Source of the DNA: Candidatus Aminicenantota bacterium
GTDB lineage: Bacteria; Acidobacteriota; Aminicenantia; UBA2199
Reading direction: 5' to 3'
DNA length: 7,771 bases
Assembly (NCBI GenBank): GCA_020355945.1
Contig: CP070627.1
Span: 4,216,543-4,224,313, forward strand
Of this stretch, positions 1 through 5,998 are shown one piece after another (the first letter of the stretch is position 1; every line of letters begins with the position of its first letter). Position numbers and translations under genes: made by a program. The notes beneath the pieces were generated by a model, which was given only the letters and a program-made list of their open reading frames with translations, had not been told where the DNA came from and did not search any database.

Positions 1-791
1 TATGCATCAATGCTGCCCATGCCATGACAATTATGAGAAAAGAGGGAGAAAAATATGGGGGCAGCTTGAGCATTTCCCTGGAACGGGTGCAGACCGATAA
101 ATACTTTCTTCAGTTGTATCCCGAAACCGAACCGGAGGAGAAAGAAGAGGATTATTGGACCATTTCGGTCCAGGATACAGGAATTGGTATGAATCCCCAG
201 ACACTGGACAAAATATTTGACCCCTTCTTCACTACCAAAGAAGACGGCAAAGGCACCGGGCTGGGACTGGCCATGGTATACAATATTATAAAACAGCATA
301 AAGGGTTTATCGATGTCTATTCACAAGAAAGAATCGGGACCACTTTTCATATTTATCTACCGATTCTTAAACCCAATAAATTAGAAGAAAAAAATCATAA
401 GCTGAAAGAAAAAATACACCGGGGAGAAGGATTAATTTTGGTGGTGGATGATGAAGAGATCATGCGCCAAACCGCAAAAGCCATTTTAGAAGAATGCGGC
501 TACGACGTTATCCTGGCAGCAAACGGAGAGGAAGCGGTGAACATTTACAAAAAATATCACCATACAATTAAGGGGGTGCTGTTGGATATGGTGATGCCTA
601 AAATGTCAGGTAAACAAGCCTACATGGAAATGTCCAAAATGAATGAAAATGTAAAGGTCCTCCTGGCTTCAGGGTTCAAAAAAGACAGCCGCGTGGAATC
701 CATATTGGAATTGGGGGTGAAGGGATTTATTCAAAAACCCTATGCATTGGTAAAATTAGCCAACAGTATGCACGAAGTTTTAAACTCCTAG
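1..791 (+). CDS. Hybrid sensor histidine kinase / response regulator, 3' part
   Basis: The coding frame is already open at the window edge (first full codon at base 3), so the N-terminal sensor and dimerisation regions are missing. The first visible residues, CINAAHAM, match the N box of a histidine kinase ATPase domain. Numbered from the methionine at base 24, the G1 box DTGIGM starts at residue 51, the F box FDPFFTTK is near 65-72, and the G2 box GTGLGLA starts at 77. A charged linker (about 115-135) leads to a receiver domain with acidic pair D142/D143, phospho-acceptor D188 in LLDMVMP, S216 and K238 in QKPY. The protein stops after the receiver with no DNA-binding output. Known of the family: a membrane or soluble kinase autophosphorylates on a histidine and passes phosphate to a receiver, here on the same chain. 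The methionine at 24 is internal to the ATPase domain and is not a real start. The signal sensed cannot be told. Confidence 0.93.
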   Translation, partial: CINAAHAMTIMRKEGEKYGGSLSISLERVQTDKYFLQLYPETEPEEKEEDYWTISVQDTGIGMNPQTLDKIFDPFFTTKEDGKGTGLGLAMVYNIIKQHKGFIDVYSQERIGTTFHIYLPILKPNKLEEKNHKLKEKIHRGEGLILVVDDEEIMRQTAKAILEECGYDVILAANGEEAVNIYKKYHHTIKGVLLDMVMPKMSGKQAYMEMSKMNENVKVLLASGFKKDSRVESILELGVKGFIQKPYALVKLANSMHEVLNS

Positions 792-815
792 ATGACTCAC
801 TCATCCTGTTTTTTT
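791..815 (+). terminator. Possible intrinsic terminator of the kinase gene
   Basis: A 5-bp stem GATGA / TCATC with loop CTCAC (791-805) is followed by CTG and seven T residues (809-815). The stem begins at the last base of the kinase stop codon and runs into the opposing aminotransferase stop codon. The layout fits a rho-independent terminator for the plus strand, but the stem is short and only two of its five pairs are G-C, so strength is doubtful. On the minus strand no T run follows, so it would not serve the aminotransferase gene. Confidence 0.4.
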
Positions 816-1997
816 CAACACCTGGGTAAAATAGTCCAGTTCTTTTTTGGTTCCCAGTGTAGCCCGGATGTATCGCTTCAGTATCGAATCTTCACCCGGT
901 ACCTTAGCCACAATGATCCCGTGTTTTTCCAGGTGGTCCATGAGTCGACTGGCGGATAATTTGATGTGTCGGACCATCATGACATTGGTTTCCGAATTTA
1001 TATGGATAATATGCGGGGAGTCTTTAATTTTTTTTATAAAATATTTTTTTCGCTCCTCTGCCCTTTTGCGAACGGTTTCCAGGTAATCCATATGATCCAG
1101 GGCAATCTTGGCAAAATCAAAGGAAAACTGGGTAATAGGAAAATAGGTGCGATGAACTTTTAATGCCCGCAGGATATCATCATCACTGCTCATGGCATAC
1201 CCGACTCTTAAATTGGCCAGACCGTAGCCTTTGGAAAAGGTACGTAAAACGATGAGGTTTTTGTATTCATGCAGGAGGGAGGAGGCAGACAACACACCTT
1301 CAGCCGGGTCGGTATATTCGCCATAGGCTTCATCCATCACCACAAACGCATAATGATCGGCAGCTTCCTTAACAATATCTTTTACCAATTCCGGTGGACT
1401 GAACACACCGCTGGGATTGTTGGGATTGGCAATCCAGATCAACTTGGGATTCAGGTGGCCTAACACTTTCTTGTATTCATCAAAGGTAGTGGGGAGCCAA
1501 TCAAAATTATCTTCTTCTCTTAAATAAAGATATATGGGAACGGCCCCCATCCGCCTGGAGAACTCTTCAAACAGGTAAAAAGTAGGGGAAGTAACCAAAA
1601 TGCGATCGTTCAATTCAAGAAAAGAAGAGGCAATATGGGCCAGCATCTGCTCCAGTCCGGCGGATAGTTGAATCCATTCCGGGAAAATGTTGTGCAGCCT
1701 GGCGATCTTCTCCCGCAGCTTCAGGCAAATAAATTCCGGGTAGTTTTTTAAAAATTGCCGGATATTGCTCTTACTGAGTTCTTTAAACCGCTGGGCCACT
1801 TCTTCCGCACATCCGTCATTGTTCTGTCCCAGATCGAAACGATATATTTTTTTTAAATTGTACCGCTCCTTAAGGATCTTGATATATTCCTGGATATAAA
1901 ATTCCTTGCTGATGTATCCACCGACTTTCTCATAGAGAGCGCGCTGGGTACCGATATTAAAAAATGATTGGGTTTTTATTTTGACTTTTGACTTCAT
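801..1997 (-). CDS. PLP-dependent class I/II aminotransferase, HisC-like
   Basis: This 398-aa fold-type I pyridoxal-phosphate enzyme most resembles histidinol-phosphate aminotransferases and the related CobD-like decarboxylases. Visible motifs are the cofactor loop SAGLEQ (112-117), NPNNPSG (191-197), the pyridine-binding aspartate in DEAY (D222), the Schiff-base lysine K256 in RTFSKGYGL, R264 in LRVGY, and the substrate-carboxylate arginine R378 in IRATLG. All key residues are present, so it should be active. It is longer than a typical HisC (about 350-370 aa) because of an N-terminal region of roughly 50 residues before the usual fold entry. The start at 1997 has AAGGAG about 10 nt upstream on the minus strand. 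It is the last of three leftward genes, 89 nt after the YigZ-like gene, with no other histidine or cobalamin genes in view, so the substrate stays open. Confidence is high for the aminotransferase fold and low for the exact substrate. Confidence 0.9.
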   Translation of the reverse strand: MKSKVKIKTQSFFNIGTQRALYEKVGGYISKEFYIQEYIKILKERYNLKKIYRFDLGQNNDGCAEEVAQRFKELSKSNIRQFLKNYPEFICLKLREKIARLHNIFPEWIQLSAGLEQMLAHIASSFLELNDRILVTSPTFYLFEEFSRRMGAVPIYLYLREEDNFDWLPTTFDEYKKVLGHLNPKLIWIANPNNPSGVFSPPELVKDIVKEAADHYAFVVMDEAYGEYTDPAEGVLSASSLLHEYKNLIVLRTFSKGYGLANLRVGYAMSSDDDILRALKVHRTYFPITQFSFDFAKIALDHMDYLETVRKRAEERKKYFIKKIKDSPHIIHINSETNVMMVRHIKLSASRLMDHLEKHGIIVAKVPGEDSILKRYIRATLGTKKELDYFTQVLKKTG

Positions 1998-2086
1998 GAT
2001 TAAAAAACTCCTTTTTTATTAAAATCGAGCTAAATTAAATACTTTTTTTATACTTATAAGATGACCGATCATCATCGATTACCGGA

Positions 2087-2710
2087 TTATTGCCATTGGA
2101 GTTTACCGCTGCTGATGCGGGCAAGTACGTTGGTCACTTCTTCCATTTGTGCGATAGGGACGGCCAATTTCATGGATATTCCTCTGGCTGTATATTCTTG
2201 CTTAACAATTTCCAGGGAAAAACGATGAACCAGGTTCATGATTTCTCCGAGGAAATCATAAGAAAAATCCAATGAGACTTCTTTTTTGATATCTATGGTC
2301 AGGGTTTTTGCTGTTTCAATAACCTTTCGAGCCGCCGCGGCATAAGCTCGCGCCAGGCCTCCGCTGCCCAATTTGGTACCACCAAAATAGCGGATGACTA
2401 CTGCCAGCACATTTAGATAGTCCTTATTTTTTATTTCATAGTAGATGGGAAGTCCGGCAGTACCGCCGGGTTCACCGTCATCACTGCTGCGGCTGTACTC
2501 TTCTTTTCCCTTTCCCAACCGATAGGCAAAACAAACATGGGTGGCATCGTGGTACTTTTTTCGCAGGCCGGCTATAATCGACTCGGCTTCTTTTGCCGTG
2601 GCCGCAGGGTATAGATAGGCAATAAACCGGGAACCCTTCTCTTTAATTTCTTCGGGCCCGTAGGTCTTAGCAATGGTAAAAAACCGTTGAAGTTGGTTTT
2701 CTTTTACCAT
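2087..2710 (-). CDS. yigZ: YigZ/IMPACT family protein (UPF0029, DUF1949)
   Basis: The 207-aa length is normal for the bacterial YigZ family. The N-terminal Impact domain carries the family signature: HDATHVCFAYRLG (54-66), RSSDDGEPGGTAGLP (74-88) and VVIRYFGGTKLGSGGLARAY (104-123). The remaining part (about 140-205) matches the position and character of the ferredoxin-like DUF1949 domain. Known of the family: a conserved cytosolic protein related to eukaryotic IMPACT, linked to translation or ribosome-associated functions, with no settled biochemical role in bacteria. The ATG at 2710 has only a weak purine stretch (AAGAGA) upstream on the minus strand, and a TATAAA element lies about 20 nt before it with no convincing -35. 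It lies between the nuclease and aminotransferase genes on the same strand, but the gaps are large enough for its own promoter. Confidence 0.95.
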   Translation of the reverse strand: MVKENQLQRFFTIAKTYGPEEIKEKGSRFIAYLYPAATAKEAESIIAGLRKKYHDATHVCFAYRLGKGKEEYSRSSDDGEPGGTAGLPIYYEIKNKDYLNVLAVVIRYFGGTKLGSGGLARAYAAAARKVIETAKTLTIDIKKEVSLDFSYDFLGEIMNLVHRFSLEIVKQEYTARGISMKLAVPIAQMEEVTNVLARISSGKLQWQ

Positions 2711-2878
2711 TCTTAATCTCTTATTTTATACTCACACACCACCGAATAAATAATGATATTGTTCATGGTTTATGGATAAATATTTAAACATTTGATAAAC
2801 TGCTCTTGATTTTTTGGTTGGGGTTTTTAAAATTAAATAATAGCATAAAAATAGAAAAAAATCAATGTTTTTGTTTTT

Positions 2879-3811
2879 TTACGTTTTTTTTACCCCCAGG
2901 TCCCGAGTATATCGACATTGAGGGAAATGACTGCATCCCAGGAAGGGGCCGAATTTTCCCATTCGTTCCTGTAATAGTCCGCCGCATAACGGGCACGCCT
3001 CCTGCCATTCACCGGTTATTACCGTCGTTTCCTTCTTACCGGTACGGTTGACAGATTCATGGGGATTGGGGCAAATATGATTGTAACCGCACCACAGGCA
3101 CAATATAGAGGGTTTAGTGATAAAATCTTCTTCCCTGGTGGTCTTTATTTGTATGATTTCCTTCATTAACTCTTCTTTTACTTTTTTCGCCTCTTTGCGG
3201 CTGAAAGGAACCACCATGGTGCGTGCTTCCCGGAGGTCCTCAAGGCACAGTTCGATTTGTTGATCGATGTTATGTTGGAAGATGTACAACGCATAGGAGG
3301 GCAATTGCAGGGTATCCAGGGGGTGACCAACGCGGCCGGTTTTATAATCTATTATTCGCAGGGTACCATCCGGCTCTTTGGCAATACGGTCAATCACACC
3401 GCGATAGTTAATCTCCTCCCCCAGTGGTAGTTCAAATTGGTGTTCCAGGTAGAGGGTGGTGCTTTGGTCATAGGGAAACACGCGCTGGAAAAAGGATACA
3501 ATAAATTCACCCCCCAGGTGGAAATAATCCTTTTCAGACTTCTCTTCTTTAACGATTCTTATATTGTCAAAATTGCCGCTGTTCCAGGCATATTTGTACT
3601 GTTGCAGTGCCATATCCGGGGTGGGTTCATGGTCTTGCTGGCGCTGGGCATAGGCCCACTCCAGGGCTTCATGCACACAACTGCCCATGTGGGCTTCAAT
3701 AGAGGAAAAGGCTTCCGGGACCTGCTCGATATATTTGTATTTATAAGCCCGGGGACAGGATTTGCATGTGGAAATAGAGGAAAAACTAAAACCCGTCACA
3801 TCTATACTCAT
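2879..3811 (-). CDS. PD-(D/E)XK nuclease (RecB/AddB/Cas4-like) with Fe-S motif and C-terminal topoisomerase zinc finger
   Basis: This 310-aa protein is a compact single-domain RecB-family nuclease. The N-terminus has C16/C19 in CKSCPRAYKYKY, the usual first Fe-S cysteine context, and H47 in GSCVHEALEW. The catalytic core shows GVIDRI (D141), IIDYKTG (D155, K157) and QLPSYALYI (Q169, Y173). C238, C241 and C247 form CX2CX5C, the spacing of the three C-terminal cluster cysteines in AddB- and Cas4-type nucleases. After a linker (about 250-270) a zf-C4 topoisomerase finger follows: C273, C276, C293 and C299, with GKFGPFLGCS between. Known of the family: metal-dependent DNA exonucleases in repair or end processing. 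The finger probably adds single-stranded DNA binding (inference). GGAG lies 8 nt before the ATG. No helicase, cas or add gene is adjacent, so it is a solo nuclease here, first in the leftward series and divergent from vapBC. Confidence 0.9.
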   Translation of the reverse strand: MSIDVTGFSFSSISTCKSCPRAYKYKYIEQVPEAFSSIEAHMGSCVHEALEWAYAQRQQDHEPTPDMALQQYKYAWNSGNFDNIRIVKEEKSEKDYFHLGGEFIVSFFQRVFPYDQSTTLYLEHQFELPLGEEINYRGVIDRIAKEPDGTLRIIDYKTGRVGHPLDTLQLPSYALYIFQHNIDQQIELCLEDLREARTMVVPFSRKEAKKVKEELMKEIIQIKTTREEDFITKPSILCLWCGYNHICPNPHESVNRTGKKETTVITGEWQEACPLCGGLLQERMGKFGPFLGCSHFPQCRYTRDLGVKKT

Positions 3812-3924
3812 TTTTTTAACTCCGACTGATTCACTTTTGTGTTAGAAGATAATAATAATAGCAGATTTGTTACTTTTTTTAAAGTCCCTTACAGGCAAAG
3901 AATATAAAAAAATTTACAAAAAAG

Positions 3925-3953
3925 TTGACAGATGGAGCGTATGATGTTATAAT
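3925..3953 (+). promoter_or_regulatory. Consensus sigma70 promoter of vapBC
   Basis: TTGACA (3925-3930) and TATAAT (3948-3953) are both exact consensus hexamers with the optimal 17-nt spacer. An AT-rich run (3901-3924) sits where an UP element would lie. Transcription would start near 3960, giving a leader of only about 10 nt before the vapB ATG at 3971. TATGCATA at 3953-3960 is a perfect 8-bp palindrome over the expected start site, and is a possible half of a VapB/VapBC operator (inference). Confidence 0.88.
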
Positions 3954-3970
3954 ATGCATAGAAGGTGCAC

Positions 3971-4192
3971 ATGAGAACGACGCTTAACCTGGATGATCAA
4001 TTGATGCAGTCAATTATGAAGATTAGTGGAATGAAGAATAAGACTGAAATTATTCACCAGGCGCTGTCGGAATTTTTCGGGAAACTGGTAAGAGAAAATA
4101 TTAAGAATGCCTACGGGAAGTTGAATTTCCAATTGGATGTCAGGGAATATAGAAACAGGGAACTTGGTGAGGTTGAGCATGTGAGCAAATAA
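3971..4192 (+). CDS. vapB: VapB-type antitoxin
   Basis: This 73-aa protein begins MRTTLNLDDQLM, then KISGMKNKTEIIHQALSEF. That is the beta strand and helix-turn-helix layout of the VapB ribbon-helix-helix antitoxin family, in which the N-terminal dimer binds the operator. The charged C-terminal part (about 40-73) is where such antitoxins wrap around the toxin. I chose ATG 3971 over the in-frame GTG at 3965, because GAAGG (3961-3965) gives an SD 5 nt before the ATG, while the GTG would have no leader for a ribosome site given the promoter position. It is followed after 16 nt by the PIN toxin, so this is a classic antitoxin-first type II pair. Autorepression through the promoter overlap is expected from the family, not shown. 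Confidence 0.9.
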   Translation: MRTTLNLDDQLMQSIMKISGMKNKTEIIHQALSEFFGKLVRENIKNAYGKLNFQLDVREYRNRELGEVEHVSK

Positions 4193-4208
4193 AACCCGGG
4201 GATGAAGG

Positions 4209-4613
4209 ATGAGTAATTATTTGATTGATACTTCTATCTGGATTGATTTTTTCCAGGGCCGAAAAGGTGCGATTAAAAAGAGGGTCCATGACCTATTGGA
4301 TCAAAACCGGGTATTCACCAACGGGGTGATAATTGCGGAATTACTGGTAGGGGCGGCAGGTAAAAAAGAAACGATTTTTGTCAAAGAAAACTTGCTCAAG
4401 TTGAACTACCTGGAAACGGACAGGGATTTTTTTGTCTACTGCGGGGAATTGGGAAACCAACTGAGAAAGGCCGGGCTCAATGTTCCTTTCAGTGACCTGG
4501 TAATTGCAGCCCAGGCCAAAGGTCACAATTTGTGTGTTTTCACCCGGGATAATCATTTCGAATCCATTGGCCTTACACTGGGCATTCAATTTGAAATCCT
4601 CAAAAATTTCTGA
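4209..4613 (+). CDS. vapC: VapC toxin, PIN-domain ribonuclease
   Basis: At 134 aa this has normal VapC length. All four conserved acidic residues of the PIN active site are visible: D7 in YLIDTSIWID, E44 in IIAELLVG, D96 in VPFSDLVIAAQA and D114 in FTRDNHF. It should therefore be a Mg2+-dependent endoribonuclease. Known VapC targets are mostly tRNAs or rRNA loops; the target here is unknown. The ATG follows the vapB stop by 16 nt in the same transcript. AAGG abuts the ATG with no spacer, so the usable SD is probably GGGGA around 4198-4202. A five-codon overlapping ATG frame at 4202-4216 also exists and might lower translation of the toxin (speculative). The gene looks intact. Confidence 0.94.
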   Translation: MSNYLIDTSIWIDFFQGRKGAIKKRVHDLLDQNRVFTNGVIIAELLVGAAGKKETIFVKENLLKLNYLETDRDFFVYCGELGNQLRKAGLNVPFSDLVIAAQAKGHNLCVFTRDNHFESIGLTLGIQFEILKNF

Positions 4614-4657
4614 CCCGCTGAGCAGTGGAAAAAGTATATTTGGGTAAAAAATAGAAG

Positions 4658-4699
4658 ATGAAAAACAAAAAATCAGTTATACAGGAGAACTTTTTATAG
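4658..4699 (+). other. Possible 13-codon leader ORF
   Basis: ATG at 4658 opens a lysine-rich 13-codon frame (MKNKKSVIQENFL) whose TAG at 4697-4699 overlaps the AGGAGG SD (4698-4703) of the next gene. The preceding GAAG is a weak ribosome site. The overlap would allow translational coupling, but so short an A-rich frame can arise by chance. Confidence 0.15.
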
Positions 4700-4707
4700 G
4701 AGGCAAT

Positions 4708-5301
4708 ATGACAGGACATAAGAATACACTTAAAAGGGATGAATTTACCGAAGAAGAATACCAGGAATTTGAGATGAAGCTATTTTCGTCTTTAGCAACG
4801 GTTTCCGAACTGGAAAGAATTTGTATGACCCTGGCCCATCTTCCCACAAAACATGCTCAAGACTTACTAAAACGATTTAAGGAGTCTGATCGTGCCCATG
4901 AAGTGAAATGGCTGGATATGGCCCTGGAAGAAGGAGAATTCCACTATCTTTCTCCTGGAAATGAGCAAGAAGAAAGGGATTACCTGGCATTGAAGGTTAT
5001 GCAAGAGATTGAGGATGAAATCCTTGAACTCCAAATTAAATGCGATGAGTTTAAGCTGGATCTGGACAAAATGGAAATTAAGCAAGAGGCCGTCCGGGAA
5101 TTGATAAAAAAGGGAGAACTTGATGCGGATGAAGAATTGGGATTCCATGATGTTAATGTGTGGATTCAATCGAATATCGATGAGTTACACCAGCAGATTA
5201 TGGTAAAAGAAAAGACCTTTAACCAGGTAAAGGAATCCATCAAAACCGAGAGATACAAAGATGTAGACCCCCAGGTCATGCGGGATATCCATTTCAGTTG
5301 A
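4708..5301 (+). CDS. Uncharacterised acidic coiled-coil protein
   Basis: I do not recognise this 197-aa protein. It has no signal peptide, membrane segment, cysteine cluster or catalytic motif that I can name. It is almost entirely predicted helix and rich in E, K, D and L. Residues 12-75 look like short helices (FTEEEYQEF, LERICMTLAHLPTKHAQDLLKRF), followed by WLDMALEEGEFHYLSPGNEQEERDY. Residues about 95-135 and 155-182 have heptad-like spacing typical of coiled coils, split by GELDADEELGF. A cytosolic adaptor or structural role is possible, but that is a guess. The start is firm: AGGAGG at 4698-4703, 4 nt before ATG. It lies 94 nt after vapC on the same strand and converges on hicB with a 32-nt gap. 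No clear promoter was found, so it may be read through from vapBC or have its own weak promoter. Confidence 0.85.
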   Translation: MTGHKNTLKRDEFTEEEYQEFEMKLFSSLATVSELERICMTLAHLPTKHAQDLLKRFKESDRAHEVKWLDMALEEGEFHYLSPGNEQEERDYLALKVMQEIEDEILELQIKCDEFKLDLDKMEIKQEAVRELIKKGELDADEELGFHDVNVWIQSNIDELHQQIMVKEKTFNQVKESIKTERYKDVDPQVMRDIHFS

Positions 5302-5333
5302 AGTTGAATTAATAAATGGTACTGTTTTCTTTG

Positions 5334-5573
5334 TTATGCAACACGCTGCAATGCGTTCACCAGTTCTCTGCCACTGAGTGATGGTGGCAGGGGTTTACCG
5401 TCCTGTTTGTACAGCTCGATCGTCTCTTCCACGATCCGGCATAGATGATCGAAAACCTCGCGCTCGTCGCTGCCATGACAGCCTCCGTAAAAAAGCTCGG
5501 GACAACTGCCTATAAAACATCTGTCTTCGTTGGACCACTCCACAATCTTTGTATACTTTGCTCCTGCTGTCAT
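5334..5573 (-). CDS. hicB: HicB-like antitoxin, apparently without an intact toxin
   Basis: This 79-aa protein shows the HicB partial RNase H fold pattern: YTKIVEWSNEDRCFIGSCPEL with the strand-turn-strand start (7-27), YGGCHGSDEREVFDHL (29-44), a helix IVEETIELYKQ (47-57) and the conserved DGKPLPP turn (58-64). Known HicB proteins neutralise the HicA mRNA interferase. No C-terminal DNA-binding domain is evident after PLPP, which fits the short HicB-like class. AGGAGG lies about 7 nt before ATG 5573, inside the end of an upstream frame whose TGA overlaps the ATG (ATGA). That arrangement is typical of a coupled two-gene module, but the upstream frame is broken and is not recognisably HicA. This may be a relic antitoxin or one working with a distant partner. 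Confidence 0.82.
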   Translation of the reverse strand: MTAGAKYTKIVEWSNEDRCFIGSCPELFYGGCHGSDEREVFDHLCRIVEETIELYKQDGKPLPPSLSGRELVNALQRVA

Positions 5574-5704
5574 TTCTTCACCTCCTCTATTGCAAGCCGG
5601 ACAGCCTTCTCCTGGTAATGTTTGGCATCACCGATATCTCAACCACTGCCAGGTATACCAAAGCCCTGCTGGAAGGGCAGCGGAGTATAGGTAAAAATAC
5701 TCAT
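5570..5704 (-). pseudogene. Possible broken partner gene upstream of hicB
   Basis: From ATG 5704 the minus strand holds 44 codons in one frame, interrupted by a single in-frame TGA (5639-5641), and ends in a TGA (5570-5572) overlapping the hicB start as ATGA. The downstream half reads DIGDAKHYQEKAVRLAIEEV, a charged amphipathic helix that looks like genuine protein. The upstream half (MSIFTYTPLP and on) is less convincing. In the +1 frame across the break, ALVYLAVVEIS precedes the same point, so a frameshift rather than a nonsense change is equally possible. The tight overlap with hicB argues for a former co-operonic gene. I do not recognise the family and cannot see HicA features. Confidence 0.35.
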
Positions 5705-5718
5705 TTTTTCAAAAGGGG

Positions 5719-5748
5719 TTGACTTTCTTTCTCAAGGTGTGGTAAAAA
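5719..5748 (+). promoter_or_regulatory. Weak promoter-like element
   Basis: TTGACT (5719-5724) and TAAAAA (5743-5748) are separated by 18 nt on the plus strand. If used, the transcript would start near 5755 and run toward the metalloprotease gene, with a leader of about 240 nt. The -10 match is only moderate and the region is AT-rich, so chance is likely. Confidence 0.25.
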
Positions 5749-5770
5749 TATTTTTCCGGGATAACCGGCG

Positions 5771-5860
5771 ATGATTAGATTGGGAACATCTGAGTGGGTA
5801 GAGTTAAAGTGGGTAGAAAGGAGTGAGTACCCTCTAATGGCGGAAGCATTTCTGAAGTAA
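5771..5860 (+). other. Short 29-codon frame, doubtful
   Basis: ATG 5771 opens 29 codons ending at TAA 5858-5860, including EWVELKWVERSEYPLMAEAF. It follows a stop at 5762-5764 and lacks a visible SD. The repeated E/K-WVE comes from the underlying 10-bp DNA repeat. It may be a gene fragment or chance; I see no recognisable domain. Confidence 0.12.
5793..5817 (+). repeat. 10-bp direct repeat, 15-nt period
   Basis: AGTGGGTAGA occurs at 5793-5802 and again at 5808-5817, with a weaker copy (AGTGAGTACC, 7 of 10) at 5822-5831. Spacing of 14-15 nt is like small protein-binding arrays, but two exact copies are too few to call iterons. Confidence 0.45.
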
Positions 5861-5929
5861 TACTAGTATGGATTTGCTTACTAATGCCTGAGTTGCCACT
5901 GTATTCATATTATCAACACAAATAGAATG

Positions 5930-5951
5930 ACAACATGCGCATGAATGTTGT
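5930..5951. promoter_or_regulatory. Dyad upstream of the metalloprotease gene
   Basis: ACAACAT (5930-5936) and ATGTTGT (5945-5951) are perfect inverted 7-mers 8 nt apart, and the interior CATGCGCATG (5934-5943) is itself a perfect 10-bp palindrome. It lies about 48 nt before the start codon. It could be an operator for a dimeric regulator or a 5'-leader hairpin. No regulator gene is nearby. Confidence 0.4.
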
Positions 5952-5998
5952 TTCATCTTCACGAAATAGAAACCATCTCTTACAATAAGGAGGAAAAT

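Larger units (their letters stand above)
5574..5998. other. Gene-poor stretch between hicB and the metalloprotease
   Basis: About 425 nt without a confident gene. It contains the broken frame before hicB, a promoter-like plus-strand pair at 5719-5748, a 10-bp direct repeat at 5793-5817, a 29-codon plus-strand frame at 5771-5860 and a dyad at 5930-5951. No tRNA, insertion sequence end or clear terminator was seen. The mix suggests decayed or rearranged DNA between the TA patch and the protease gene. Confidence 0.5.

Noticed and set aside
847..1463. Several plus-strand frames opposite the aminotransferase gene
   Set aside because: They are antisense shadows of a gene with full PLP-enzyme motifs, lack SD sites and encode no recognisable domain.
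2711..2878. AT-rich gap between the nuclease and yigZ as a hidden gene or terminator
   Set aside because: No frame with an SD and no GC stem with a T tail was found; only A/T runs and a TATAAA near the yigZ start.
3223..3829. Plus-strand frames of 62 and 130 codons opposite the nuclease gene
   Set aside because: The minus-strand frame carries the complete nuclease and zinc-finger motifs; the opposite frames show only low-complexity or composition-driven peptides.
3965..3970. GTG 3965 as the vapB start
   Set aside because: The promoter places the transcript start only about 5 nt upstream, leaving no SD, whereas ATG 3971 has GAAGG at good spacing and starts exactly at the conserved MRTTLNL.
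5639..5641. In-frame TGA as a selenocysteine codon
   Set aside because: No selenocysteine family context or convincing downstream recruiting hairpin is visible, and the frame is short; a broken gene is simpler.
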